Source: Alnus glutinosa (Eukaryota > Streptophyta > Magnoliopsida > Fagales > Betulaceae). From it: a stretch of DNA of 64,000 nt. The DNA lies in the NCBI RefSeq assembly GCF_958979055.1, contig NC_084892.1, positions 25,136,001 to 25,200,000 of the forward strand, written 5' to 3'. Below, in pieces: positions 33,318 through 46,743 of the stretch (the stretch's first letter is position 1; each line of letters begins with the position of its first letter). The position numbers were made by a program, and so were the translations under genes. A model generated the notes under the pieces. The model ran no database searches. It was not told where the DNA came from and saw only the letters and a program-made list of their open reading frames with translations.

Positions 33318-36182
33318 TAAGTGTCAAATTTTATCGACTTTTTCTCTCTATAATATACCTATTTCGCTATTATTGTATAATAAAAACCAAAGTTTTTCGT
33401 TAAATTTTTTTAACTTACATCAGCTACTCTTCTATCTTCTCTCAAGTCTCAACATTCTCCCTTCACTTTTTCTATTTTTTCTTTTTTTGGACAATATATG
33501 AATACTTTGATAAATGGAGGGACGTCCACAGTGAGCGCGCCCCTCCACGTAATTGTCTAATAAACAATCAAGCCTCAATTAAATTTTAGTGAATAAATTC
33601 ACTTTTTTTTTTTCTTTTGTTTAATTACCACTTTTAAAAAGTTTTCTAAATCCAATCTTTAAATATTTATCTATTTTAAATAAATATTATTTTTTATTGG
33701 TTTTGGAGCAACTATTTTAACTATTTAAACATAAAAAATTAAAGGGATCGATTCCCCTTATAAGGATTTGACGAAAAACTGAAAGAAAATAATTAGAAAA
33801 TGAATAGAAAAATGATTTGGGAGGTTAAATATAGAAAGAGTTTTTGTCATGCACCATTTTAGAAAATCTTTAAAGAGTTTGATGGATGAGATGTTTCGAT
33901 AACTTTCACCAAAATTTGGAGAATTTTTTGAAGTAAAGAATCCATTGAAGATACTCTACCCTAGTCTTTTCTCGTTCCCATCATTGAGTGTGAAGCTATA
34001 CATAGCCTCTCATTGGATGGGTTGGCAGATTAGATAATTGCATAACAATGTGAGTAATTGTGTGTGTTAGGTGAGGACAATCTCTTTCTTAATGTGTGGT
34101 TTATCGTTCTTTTAGACGGTAGGTTTTTACTACTAAAAATCGAGAGATTAGTGTCGTACCACATTTCTTCTGAATCACTAATATAGGTATCACGCCATCG
34201 TCCCAGGATATGGATCCGCATGAGTGACTATGTACGTACGTAGGATATTAAATTATGTTGACAGTCGTAACAGACCATATTATTATTATTTTGAATGTAG
34301 GTGAGATATCAAGGTTTGTAAATGATATAAGCAGTAAACATTGTTCATACAGTTTTATCGATTGACAATGATCGGTTTATGATTATAGGTAAATTATGCA
34401 TTATGTTTGGAATTACTTTGAATGTTTTGAAGTTTGTATTATATATGTTTTGGATTGCGTGACATTACGTTGATACGTCGTCTTATTTTTTATAGTTTTG
34501 TTTATGGCTTTATATACATCAAGCCATAGTGATTGTTTATGAGTATATGAAGTTTAGATTATGAATATATGTGATCGTTTATGAACGTATGAATATGTAA
34601 ACATTATTCTTGCTATATCAGGTATTACCAGAAAAATAAATAATAATGTAATTATTATTATTATTATTTTATTATGAAAAATAACTCCAACAGTTGGAGT
34701 CGTTTTTGTTTAAAACGATTCAAAACAATTAGAGTTGTTTTGGTAAAAACGATTCTAATTGGAGTCGTCTGAACAGTAAAACGACTCTAAACCAAAGTCC
34801 AAACGCTATATGTTATGTCAAAAACGTGTCTTTAAAATTATCATTCAATTGTCAATGTCCTTTTAAATTACAAATTGTGTTAATATCTTTATCAAACTAT
34901 CAAAAATGTTAATGTCCCCACGACAAAAATATCATTCATAAAATTATAAAAAATTTCAAAATTATAAAATAAAAAATAAAAAATATTAAAAAAAAAAACA
35001 ATTGGATTTTCAATTTTTTTTCCCCCTTTTTTTTAATATTTTTAATTTTTTTTTTCATATTTTTAAAGACTTGAGGTGTTATTCCTCAAATTTGAAGAAA
35101 ATGTTAGTGTAAAGGATGCATTTTGGATAAAAAGAACAAGAGAATTAAAAAAAAAATTTAAAAAAATAAAAACCTCAATATCATGTATGTACATGGTGAG
35201 GAGATGGATTTAATTCTTTTCTACAAACAGAACCTTACACGTGTATGGGACTCGAATGGAGAGTTTTCCAATAGGGGTGGACTAACTACTCCCACCACTA
35301 ACTTCTCTAACAACAAAGAAAAATGTTAAAAAGTAGTTCACTAACTTCAATACTATGTTCTATGGAGGAGGGGTCACACTCTCAAAGTGATTACAGCCTC
35401 TGATCTCGACCTGAACCACGCTGTCCATCATATCTGAACCGTTGATAATCTCGCAGCACTGTCTACGTGGCGCCTGCACATTAATCATTCTCCAACAATT
35501 TAGGCACCAATCAATGACCAGTGCGAAAGTTTCCATAAATCAGACATAAATATTCAAACCCGAATTTATCATATGCGCAACAATTGCGCATAAAATGTTG
35601 GACAAGTTAAGCTCCGAAGAAAAATATTTTTGAATTGGTATTCGTGCCCAAACAACATTCCTCAATTAAGGTCCCACGTTGCTCTATCAACAAAGATTTG
35701 TCCACTGATCGTGACCGGACAGTTGGAAGTTGTTTTAATTTGGTCCTCCAAATTGGGTCACCCACCACAGAAATTCAATCAACTAAATGTACATATAATT
35801 TCATGTTATTTAAAAATTTTAAATGCCGTGTTAACATATTCATAACATGTAGAAATGATCTTATTCTTATCAAATTGGGATTTTTAGCAATTTATTGTAT
35901 GAATTATTAGCAGTTTAGATAGTAAATATTATGGAGTCTATTTGTTCGAACAGGTGACCCCATATAAACTGTTACGTAGGGGTGGAACTAAAATTTTAAG
36001 ATTAGAGTAAAACTAAAATAATAATAATAAATAAAAAATTGGAGGGTAAAAATTTGATTTTAAAAAATTTGAAAAAAACAGGGGTTGAAGTCCTCTATGC
36101 ATGTAATTTTACTAATTGCTTGCAATCTTAATAGCAAAAATAATAGGATCTCTATCAATAAAATCAATAGGAGTGACAAAAT
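33318..36182. other. gene-free spacer
   Basis: No gene recognised. At 34683-34795 short inverted and direct copies of AACGACTC / GAGTCGTT cluster, a pattern like the sub-terminal repeats of CACTA transposons, though no CACTA end was found. The end of this interval should include the 3' UTR of the DUF604 gene. Confidence 0.4.
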
Positions 36183-37795
36183 CTAAACCGTCTCATTTGG
36201 TGCAATTTTTTCTGCCGAAGAATGCTCGTGAATTTTTACCTTTTTCCACAAGTCAGGGTTGGAATTGGAAGCAGAGACGTTGAATAACCGGACCGCCAAG
36301 GCAGGTGCGTGCTCACCCTGCTCACAGTCATTTTCCCAATTGTACGCGGACCTTTTGTACGTGGTCAGTGTCCTACCCTGACCCACCCTCTCAACCCGGT
36401 CCAACAAATACACAACCGGACGCTGACACGGGTCTGGACTGATCGGCCGTGTGTTGAACGTGAAGGGCTTGTTGCTCCCACCCTTCCACGTCCGAAATGT
36501 CTGAATCGCCGTTTCGAGATTCTTAGCCGTCACCAACGACGGGTATAACTGAACGGTGTAACCCCAAGACACCGAGACGGACCAGTTGCGTCTCCGGTCG
36601 TAACAGAAACTTTGCTGCAGGGTCCGACCCGGGTCCATTTCGTAAGCGCTTATTAGCTTCTTGAGCGAGTCTATCTGGGTCACGTTTGGAAACAGAGACT
36701 GGACGTAGTCGAGGTGGTGCAGCGACACCAATGGTGCTAATGGGTGCGCCGCTAGTAAACCGTACGGGTTTCCTCGTATGTCAAGCTGCAATTAATTAGT
36801 TAAATTAAAATTTATCAGAGCTAATTAATTAAGTTTCAAAAGTGGAAGAATTAAATTAAATCAGAGCTAATTAAGTTTCAAATTAGAAGAATTAAATTTA
36901 ATCATACCTGATGAAAACCGAGCTCTTTGGTGACTGGTACGCCAATCTCGCTCAAGCACCCCTGGACCTTCTGATCGGAGCCGTAGAAACTCGCGTACCG
37001 ATCAATGCAACCATCGAGAACCCTGACGAGCTCGGCGGCCAAAGGGTAGCTAATGGCGAACCCGCCACCGCCATAGGCCATCGTGTACGAGTGTGTCACA
37101 TCCTGCTCCACGCTCTCTGAGTTCCCACCGATGTAATACATTTGATTATGATCGTATTTCTCCAACACATTGACCAAGTTGTCGGTGAAAAAAACTGTGT
37201 CGTCATCGCCCATCACGAACCACCTCACGTTGTCCAACCCCAACTCAAAGCTCTCCTTCACGATACGCGCAATCCGGATCGCAGAGCGCGAACCGTACCA
37301 GCAGGTGTATTTGAACCGGGAAGTATTCCCGGAGACTTTGTACGGAGGAGAGTTCTCAGGCCAAGCCACGTCGTCGTTTGAATGCTTCTTCTTTTTGGAT
37401 GAAACGGATGAAGGCTTCTCCTCGAGCCAAACGAAGCCGCGGGTGATGTTAGGCTTCCACCATAGCTCATTGTAATGCCGGCGCTTCTTCCATGTCTTGG
37501 CGGATCCTCCGATGCCGAACAGGATATGGGATATATTTGTCTTTTCGTGACCGGCGAAGATATCGATGTTGTCAGCAGTACTGAATTTCTCGTTCGTGAT
37601 TGTAACAGTTTGGCATTCGGGGCAACCGAGGATTTGGGTTGAGAAAGCAAAGTAGCAGATACAAGAGATTGAAACGACCGTGCAGAAGAGAGAAAAGGCA
37701 TAGCTGGCTCTGATTGTTGGGAAAAGCAGGTATTTCCAGGCTTTGAAGGGGTCGTGAATTGTCTCTCTCGTAGAAGACATCTCTCTTCCTTCCAT
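36183..37795 (-). CDS. DUF604 fringe-like glycosyltransferase, type II membrane protein
   Basis: Two exons on minus, 37795-36908 and 36785-36183, with a 122-nt GT-AG phase 0 intron; 496 residues. Residues about 31-52 are one hydrophobic signal anchor after a short cytosolic tail, as in Golgi type II glycosyltransferases. The luminal part shows the fringe/GT31-like core: ISHILFGIGGSAKTW, RGFVWLEE, RWFVMGDDDTVFF with the metal-binding DDD at 197-199, and AYGGGGFAISYPLA. Exon 2 continues DUF604 (HHLDYVQSLFP, DPGRTLQQSFCYD, WGYTVQLYP). The sugar donor and acceptor are not predictable from this. The start at 37795 has a second ATG five codons later (MSSTRE). No frame damage. The coding sequence is GC-richer than its flanks. 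Confidence 0.92.
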
Positions 37796-40018
37796 GGGAA
37801 TCCTTGGAAGAAATAGTTTGAAGACAAATAATGTATACTATATATATATATATATATGATCGAGGAGAAAAAGAAATTAAGAAGATATTTAACCCATTTT
37901 TTCATTCAAAATTAATTTTTTGTTGATAGCAGTCGCAATCACTCTAGAACTGCATACCATATATTTGACGACCCAGTCCCAGTAGACCCAGTCCGGCCCA
38001 GTAGTTTGTCACCTGCACGTTTCCCGTTTAGTGTATTTCTTTTGTAATTAGCCTTTGATGTCAGCGAAAAAGGAATGAATTATACAACGTGCCTTTCGGG
38101 GGGGAGTAAATTGATTACAGTTGTTTCTCTCTGCAGATTTTCAAAGGGTTGGTAGAATATTTCCACCTTCTTCTCTTCTATTAATGTTTTTTTGGGTCTT
38201 ATTTTAAATGAAAAATATACACATTCCATTAAAATTTTCATTTTCTGTTTCTTGTTTTTCTCTTTTCAAATAAAAAAAAAAATATTAACAAATAATTAAG
38301 ACACAAAACACTCCTAAAAATATAAAAACAATTTTCACACTTATGTTACCTCAAAAATACAATTTATTTTATTTTTTTTATTTGGTCCTTGTCCCATATT
38401 CTCTATTTTCAAAATTACTATTGGATATGTAAGGTTCATGTGAATGGTTTCACAAATCTAATGATTTTGAAAAGTGAAAAAAATGAGATAAGAACTAGAG
38501 GAAGATGCATACCAAGTCTCTAGAGCATCTTTAGTAGTAGGGGTTATTTTGGCTACCCAAAATTCTTTCTTTATTTCTTTCTTTCTTTCTCTTTTTTTTT
38601 ATATATATATTAGCTACTAGTCTTCGATACAAATTCCAACAAATTATCTATCTTACACTCAGCTTTCTTCAAATATTATTTTTCAATGTATTTTTCATTG
38701 TGAAAGTTAAGGGAAAGGGAGAGAGAAGGAAAGATGAGAGGAGAAATAATAACAATAATAATAATAATAATAATAAAAGGTAGCAAACTTGATGAAAATA
38801 TTCTATTTTAAAGCATTGCTAAAGAAATAAAGTGACTAATAATAGCTATATTTGCTATTATAAGGTATATAAAATATCTCTTGAATATGCCGTCCCAAAT
38901 GGAATAGGATCCTCTCCGTATCTATTTTAAATGAAAGGTCAGAATTTGAAATTAGTACATCTAACAGTGTATATAAAGTATGTTGACACGTCTTTTAAAA
39001 TTTAAAATAGTGTGAAATCAAGTACACCATTACATATATTAACTTTAAATTCCGACACAAAGACCTACATTTTTTTTAAAAAAATGCTAGGCTGCATTTT
39101 TTTAAATTTGTAATTAAATTTGTGCTTTACGACCTAGAGATGCAAAGGTGAAAGTGAAAGTGGTATTTAATGCGACAAACATTAAACGAAAAATAAAGTA
39201 AAAAGTAAATATTGATACGATGCTTCCCCATATTTTGTTAAATTTACAAATTGATCCTCAAAATTTCAACTATTTAATCCATCTTAGTTGGGTGGGTGGC
39301 CTAACACAAACAGGCAGTGAGCAGCGAGCAGCGACCGACTGACGTCCGACCCGCGCGTCCTTTAGCAATTGGATTAGGAATTTGAATATTAATGTCCGGT
39401 AAAGTTGGTTCTTTTGGTGTCGTTGTTTTTGCTCGCAAAAAGCCATCAATAATGGATAGGAGTTCGGTAAATGAGTGGCAGGGTGATTATAATTTGGAAT
39501 CAGATTCCAAAACAGCCATTAAGAAACTCCCACGTGCCCTTGATCTCTCAAAGTCTCAACAATGGATCCTGATTCCGGAGTCCCTCGCGGAGGTCTTATT
39601 CATCCAGCTTGTATGCCGGACTGTTTGTACAAATTGTTTCCTTTAATACAATTACAAATTACCCATTCATCTGAAAAACAAAATAATAATAATAATATAA
39701 AAAATGAATGCTATATAGAAAATAGAAATGAGCTCGAGAGTTTGTACAGATTGTTTGGACTTATAATGTTTGTATATTACATTTTTATTTTATAATTATT
39801 TGATAATTCTGATTGGCAATTCCAACCAATCAATTAATTTTTATTTAAAAAAAAAAAAACAATTGATTCAATAGTTAATTAAAATTGTAGTTTCAACATT
39901 GTTAGATAAAAATGTAATATGTAGCATTATTTATGATAAATTATAGTGGCAACCTTATACTTTATTGTTTCTTAGCATGCTTTTTTAACTGGCTATAGTG
40001 GCTTATTGGGCATTTATG
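37796..40018. other. gene-free intergenic sequence including DUF604 upstream region
   Basis: An AT run lies at 37841-37858 just upstream of the gene. CTCTAGAGCATCTTTAGTAG (about 38517) resembles GAGCATCT-type MITE ends. The small frames at 39392-39795 have no known features. Confidence 0.4.
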
Positions 40019-40129
40019 CAGGGACGGAACCAGAAAATATTTTGAGCAGGGGTCAAGGCATTTGTGTTATATATATATATATATTAAACAAAAGAAATTA
40101 TATAAAAATAAGTGTTTCATAATACATCA

Positions 40130-42591
40130 CATTTCAATCAAAATGGAACCCGTTGTTTTTTTGAATCCCGAAAATCATTTAAGATTAAATCTATGCTAAT
40201 TGTTGTAGCAACTTCTTTTTCGATGTACACCATTAGAGAATCCGTTAGAAACTCATCTTCAATTTTGTTACGAAGCCTAGTTTTAACAATATTCATGGCT
40301 GAAAATGCTTGTTCTGTAGTTGCGGTAGAAATTGAAAGAATAAGCACAAGTACAATAACTCGAAAAACAAATTGGTAGATGGTTGATTTTCCGGTACTAA
40401 CCAATCATTGGCACAATTCAAAAATATTTGACAGTGCTTGGAAACTCGAATGTTGAATTATATTATGCTTATAATGGTTAAGTTCTATTTCTAACTATTC
40501 TATTTCTAACTGTTCATTTTCAAGATTAGTAAAGTCTTGCGGATAAAACTTGTTTGCCAATTGACAAATATCATCAATTCTAAAAAATTCACTTGCGGCT
40601 CGAGGATCAAGAGCCAAGCCGAGAATAAGCAACTCCACCTTATGCTCACTAAATCGGCGATTTAATTCTTGCAATTGAGAATCTATTGAGGCACAAAAAA
40701 TATCTACTCAATAATGTTGCTCAACTATAAAGTCAGCTTGTTGATGGCGAGCTCAACCTCATCTCTCAATATAACGAGCATTTATATCTGGGACATCAAT
40801 ATTGCGTTTCTCGCAAAATGACTTCACATTGGTAAATAAATCATCCCATTTATCATCTCTATATTGTTGGATATATGCTTTAGTTGACGAAACAAGAAGC
40901 ATGACACTTAAAATGTCTTGAGATTTTTATCGCGATTCTTGACATAGATGATCAGTGATCTGCATCGTTTCTTTCATGAGATGCAAGATGAAAACAAATT
41001 CAAATGAAGTCATTACCTGATAAATTGAATCTGCTTCTACTCGTTGGGAAGAAGTAATTCCCACATCAATGATTTTAAGAATAACTTTACAGGTTGGACT
41101 AAAATTTTTGATCAAGCTAGAAACTGATCTCAAGTGAGAACTCCAATGAGTATCTCCAGCCCGTTGTAAAGTACTAATTTGATTAAGTCCATTTCCACTC
41201 TAAATCTCATCAATTTCAATCAGGTAAGCAATTTCAGCAGTTTGAAAAATCTGTAATTCTTCAAATCGATTGCATGAGGCACAAACAATACTGACAATAA
41301 AATTCAAATTAGTGAAAAATTGACGAACATGAATAATTTCTTTTGATGCCGCCACTAATGCCAATTGCAAACGATGTGCGAAACAATGAATGTAGTAGGC
41401 ATATGGACAATCATTTGAAACTAAAGCTTGCAACCCATTCCACCCACCTCACATATTACTTACGTCATCATATCCTTACCCTCGAATATTTTCAATAGCT
41501 AACTTATGTTGAGACAATACAAAATATATACCCTTTTGTATGGTTAATGCCGCAGTATTAGAGACATGAACAAGCCCAAAAAAACGTTTTCGCACAAAAC
41601 TATCTTTGTCGTAAAATTATAGCCATTTGTTCCTTCATTGACTCATCAAAAGCTTCATTAACAATTATGTAAAACTTTGCATTACCAATTTCTTTGCGAA
41701 TTACCTCATTCACTTTGTTTGAAAAAATATGTAAAATTTCTTTTTGTATCATTGGTAATGTGTAAGAGGCATTTTTTGGAGCTTTAGCTATCACTTCAGC
41801 AATCTGTTCATTATATGAAACCATCAAATTCAATATTTCAAGAAAATTTTCACTATTGTTTGAATCCACACTTTCATCCCGACCTCTAAAAGTAACACCT
41901 TGAAATGCAAGCACTCGAACAACATCAATTGAGGCTTTTAACTGTAATCGATTGTTTGCAATTTGTTCAGAAGTAAAATTTTCAAACACATTTTGTATGT
42001 ATTGAGACTGATTCTTCAAGTCTTCATATGACCTCTCAGCAATTCTGTGAAATGAATTAGGATCTTTTCTTATGTGATTGAGAAAATCACAATTTTTTTT
42101 TCATCTCTAACTTTATTCCAATTCTTGAATCCATCTATAGTAAATACACGTTGCATAGGATGCCCAGATGGCTTATTAAAGAGAAAGCATGGTAGCCAAA
42201 ATGTTGCATATTTTTTGCACGAATATTCAAGCCATGAAGGAAATAGATTGAACTACGAAGGTTGAAAACTACGAAGATGACTTGGATCTCCGGATTTTGG
42301 GTACCCTGTGAGGATAAATTGGTACGGACCAACTTTAATGTAAGCTCGTCGAATTTCATCCCGTTGATTGACATTATACTCTCATATTTGACGATGCAAT
42401 CCAGAATCAAACTCCAATAAACTAATATCAAATTCATTTTCGTCAACCCTTCGAGATTTTTTAGAAAAAATTTCAGAAACTACAATATCAGAAGTTGGCG
42501 ATGATGCAACATCATAATTGGCATTTGAACTTTGTGCATTTTTTCTTTTGAAAAAGTCAAGTATTGTATTTGGCTTTCCCATCATATACAA
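40130..42591 (-). pseudogene. hAT (TTF/ZMYM-like, DUF4371-type) transposase pseudogene
   Basis: Minus-strand fragments in several frames line up in order with plant hAT TTF-type proteins. They are an N-terminal segment starting at 42591 (GKPNTILDFFKRKN), a middle segment at 42019-41600 (ASIDVVRVLAFQGVTFRGRD, then FYIIVNEAFDESMKEQM), a DUF4371-like part at 41433-41200 (YAYYIHCFAHRLQLALVAAS) and the C-terminal dimerisation block at 40404-40138 (SISTATTEQAFSAMNIVKTR). Stops and frameshifts separate them, so no functional protein is encoded. The normal motif in the dimerisation block would be STATTERAFSAM, so even that core is slightly altered. Confidence 0.85.
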
Positions 42592-43998
42592 ATAAATTTA
42601 CATGGTTATATGAGAGTCTTTAAAAAAGTAATATATATATATATATATTTGTAAGTTAGCAATTAACAAATTCACGTAAAGAACAATAGAATATAATAGC
42701 TTTCACTTCACTTGTCAAATTCTCAAATTAATTGTTTAGACTTATAAACTATAGTAACTAATATTCTCAATATTTAATAACCATTATATCCAAATTACAA
42801 TATTACTTATATTCGGAATTGAGCTTAGAAAACTAACTTCAAAAAGTGCGACTTGCGTTGAGTGATTTTACACAATTGTACTGCTTCTGTGTTGCGAATT
42901 AATTGTTGTTCTGTGTCGTAAAAATCAAATTAAATTAATAATTTTCAAAATCAAAATTTTATAATATTGTAAAGTAAAAACTAAAATATAATAATAATAA
43001 AATCGTCAACAAAGCATTCAATAATCATTTAACAAACCATTTACCCTTACCCATTTTTTCTTTTTTAGTTAACCCATTAATTTTACTTGGACCACTCTCC
43101 CAACCCTCAACTTCAAAGCCATTATTCACAAATATCATGATTCAAAGATACAAAACTCACTCACAAATCACAATATGACAAATTGACAATAATTCCACTT
43201 TTACACATTTTTTGTTTAAGGTTAAAACTTTTTCAAATTTCAAATACCACTTTAAACATTATTATAATTTATCAACAACATAAATGAGACAAAATTTGTC
43301 TTGACTTTTTCTTCATACTTCACTTCTAAGTTCTCAATGTTCACGAAATTGTACAAAATTTGAGTCTTTTACTATACTCTTCTCCTTTGGTCAGTGTAAA
43401 TTTTTTTTAAAATATTTTCTATAACCTATTTTACTCTCTTACCCTTCTCTAGACGACTAGACATGACTTCTAACTTCCCTAGACTCTTCTCCAATTTTCT
43501 TTGTACTATTTATCTAGACTTTTTTCCATTTTTCTCAAGAATTATTTTTATCCTATTTTCTTTGTACTTTTCTAGACTCTTCTCCTATCTCTTCTTCCAA
43601 ACAGTGAGACGACGACATGAGTCTAGCTTCTTCTAAAACTAAAAGCCAACCATCCTCTTCACTTCTTCTTTAGACTTCAGTTCACATTTTCAGTTTAATT
43701 TCCCCCTAAGGCCGTAAGTCACGTTATCAGTTATCTTCTTCACTTCTTCATCATATGACCGGAAATAAATTACAAATATTAGGGGTTTTGAAAACTTACT
43801 GAAGGATGAAGTGGAATCACTGAAGGATGAAGCAATGGCTGACTGCCGGTGGGATCAGAGACGGCGAGGTTCAAAAAAGCTTTTACGAGGTTTAATTGGG
43901 TATGGTGATTTTTTTTTTTTTTTTTTTTGCTCGTGGTCCTGTGGAATGTAGTTTGGAGGCTTTTTTTTAGGTTTAATTGGGAAAGGCAAATTGGCTTC

Positions 43999-44004
43999 TT
44001 TTTT

Positions 44005-44047
<43 letters not shown>
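43999..44047. repeat. poly-T/poly-G tract
   Basis: 16 T followed by 33 G. A similar T-then-G tract occurs at 53784-53834. Length should be regarded as uncertain because homopolymers are easily misassembled. Confidence 0.85.
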
Positions 44048-44050
<3 letters not shown>

Positions 44051-44162
44051 TTTGGTTAAGGCAAAAAAATTAATTGGGTAAGGGCCAACATAATTTTTTG
44101 AGAAGAGCCAATAATTTTTTGAGAAGGGGCAATGGGCTAAAATATATAATTTTTTATATGTT

Positions 44163-44165
<3 letters not shown>

Positions 44166-44236
<71 letters not shown>
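44166..44236. repeat. (AT)n(AG)n compound microsatellite
   Basis: About 20 AT units followed by about 15 AG units. Confidence 0.95.
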
Positions 44237-44240
<4 letters not shown>

Positions 44241-44465
44241 GAGCTTTAAAAAAATTAAAACAAGCCTAAAACACTTTATTTTTAAAATTATTTTAAATAG
44301 GCTCTAAAAGAGATCCAAAGAATGTCCAAAAGGCCCATTACCTAATATGCGGATAGCGGATAATAACCGCATTTAATAACCGCAAGGATACGATTAGTAA
44401 AAACATGATGCAGATGCGGTTGGGAATATAGCAAACAACTGCATCCGTATCCGCATGTATACCCT
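44237..44465. mobile_element. relic of the ATCCGCAT hAT-like family
   Basis: Shares AAAACAAGCC, AATAGGC, AATATGCGGATAGCGGATAA and AATAACCGCATTTAATAACCG with 31583-31885. Ends with GCATCCGTATCCGCATG. Left part missing or replaced by the microsatellite. Confidence 0.45.
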
Positions 44466-46238
44466 AATTGAAAGAGAGCCTTTGGTGGATAATGTTGCCT
44501 CTCGATTCTTGATTTTACAAGAGAGAATAATAATTATTGTCTATTAATTTCAAATTTTTATTTATATCAGTTCGTCGGGCACCAAATAAACTCAACAAAA
44601 AAGTCATTATTTTTTTGGACTACACAGATTTTGGTGGCTTTTAAAAATGGATCCATCAACAAGATTTGACTGTGAAGAGCTGAATATAGATCATGGAGCC
44701 CTTGGAGAACTTACATCGTATGTTGATCTTATTTGAGGTGTCTAATAAGATTCTGCTAGCACAGTCAAACACCTCTCTCGCTTCCATCTCCGGTTAGAAT
44801 CCTTCACGCGATGGTGTCGCGGCTCCATAGTTTTTCAGGCACTACATGCGCGCAATGGATCTCAGGTTATCATATTTGATTTCCAGCCTAAAAGGGCCCA
44901 AACATTAAGCCCAAGTTGCCTTGTCTTTAAGAACAATCCGATCTTTTCTTTTGGCCCAAGTGGTCCTGTCTTTTGGCCCAAGAGCATTGTTTTCGGCGCA
45001 ATGTTTGGCCCATAATCAAACCGGTACTTTAGCCTATAGTCAACCCATTTTAGCCCATTGTCAGCCCAATTATCTGGCCACCATTCAGCCATAATCATTG
45101 GCCACCATTCGGTCACCACATCTGGCCACGAGCTTGCCTAGCCCAGCACACAGATGACAATGTATCCGACGATCGTCCTATGCTGTTTGTGGAGACCCTC
45201 CGCCATCTATTGCCAGCGTCAACAAATGATCTCCTCTGCTCGATCTCACATTAAAGTTTTCCTTCGCATCACACTAGATTTCCGCCCCATCTAAGCTCAT
45301 GTTCAACTTTTGGCTCTTGTCACACTCGATTCTCATCTGTTTCATCAACACATCTAACGAACTTCAACATATTTGAAGGATAAGCTCATGCTCATTTATT
45401 GTTCCTTGCTACACTAGATTGACTTGAGGAAAAAAATAAAAAATAGAAAAATATGTGGACATCAACTGTGGCGCTGCTGGTGCTACTACGACATCCACCG
45501 ATGAGGCTGGACCCTTATCTTCTCAGCCTACCTTTTCGGCAGATGTGGTGATGGCACGATTTGATCAGGTCAGAGATTTGATTGTTTTGAGTTGTGGATG
45601 GGTGAGAGGATGTTTAATTGTTTGATGTCTGAATTGTTTGATTTTTGTGATTTATGAGGTTGATGTTATGATCAGATATTTTTTTTGTTTAATTGATTTA
45701 ATGATGAAGTTAATATCTGCTCGTTCAATTTTTTGTTATTATATGTTCTTTACGTGTTTAATGTGTGCGCGCGCGCGCGCATGTTTTAGGAAGACATATA
45801 ATTACTCCATTTATTTCAATTTTATCCTAGATTTTTTGTTAATAGAGTTTTGTCACCAAATTGCTAACTTAGGGTGTTAAGTTGGTTTTGGAGTTGGAGT
45901 TAAAATTGTGTTGAAAAGCTTAAGTCTTGGGATTGTCGGTCGAAGTTCGATCAATTGCTGATCGAACGAGGACTTCTAGAAGATCAAAAGTAGAGCTTTA
46001 AAGAGGTTGAGTCGCATGGCAGTTGGTAAATGTTTGAATGCGATATTTTCCTAAGCTTTAAAAAGGAGCAACAGAAAGAACCTCGGTTGCTATTCGATCG
46101 AACAAAGATGTTTCACAATGAGCCATAGAGATGTGCGGTCGATTCCTAGTTGTAAGAAGTTTGAATGGAGTATTCATTGAAGTAGATCTGAGACACTCGG
46201 TTGAAGAATGTTTGAAGGCTGCCACTAAGAAAACTATG
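44466..46238. other. spacer of probable old retrotransposon origin
   Basis: No intact gene. 45470-45570 reads as an open stretch ending at a donor-like CAG|GTCAGAG but has no recognised domain. A GC dinucleotide run lies at 45764-45781. The TCGATCGAAC-rich sequence from about 45930 continues on the far side of the inserted LTR element at 51802, so the LTR element landed inside an older repeat. Confidence 0.4.
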
Positions 46239-46660
46239 TGTTATGGGCCTACTGACTGGATCAACTAAGAATACTCTTTGACAGCAGCAGCCCATGGTAG
46301 CAGAAGAGAGACAGCCCACCTCATCTATTCACCTACATCTAGAGGGGATATTCACCTAGCTTCTAGAATAAATCCACCTCATCTATGTTATTGCTTTCTC
46401 TGTAATGGTGCGCCTAAAGCATCTTTCATTGTATTCCTTTAATCATATAGGTGGCAGGACAGCTGGCAATCGGTTAGAATATGTTCTAACCGATTGGCCT
46501 ATTAAAGGAAGGAAAAGGATAGATAGCTATGTAGAAGAATCAAGAAGAATTTCCATTGTATTGAGAGATCGGGCCTCTCTAAGAGCCCTCCTCAATATTC
46601 AGTCACTGTTATCCTCATTTTGTTGCCATTTTCACTCTCTTCATAAGAAAACCCCTTACA
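46239..46660 (+). repeat. 5' LTR
   Basis: 422 bp, TG...CA ends, near-identical to 51381-51801. Confidence 0.95.
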
Positions 46661-46662
46661 AG

Positions 46663-46675
46663 TGGTATCAGAGCC
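46663..46675 (+). promoter_or_regulatory. primer binding site for initiator tRNA-Met
   Basis: TGGTATCAGAGCC two bases after the 5' LTR, complementary to the 3' end of plant initiator methionine tRNA. Confidence 0.85.
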
Positions 46676-46743
46676 AGTCTTTCTTACCCATCGCTTCTAC
46701 CTTCTCTCTCTCTCCCTGCCCAAATTTTTTTTTTTCCTTTCTC

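Larger units (their letters stand above)
40019..44160 (-). mobile_element. decayed hAT transposon
   Basis: The left end CAGGGACGGAACCAG is a typical plant hAT terminus. A minus-strand transposase relic fills 40130-42591. The expected right terminus (...CCGTCCCTG) is not found; homology-like sequence (GAGAAGGGGCAATGGGCTAAAATATATAA) fades at about 44160 into an (AT)n(AG)n microsatellite. No 8-bp duplication could be identified. Confidence 0.7.

Noticed and set aside
36911..37475. Plus-strand and alternative minus frames over the DUF604 gene
   Set aside because: Shadows of the glycosyltransferase exon.
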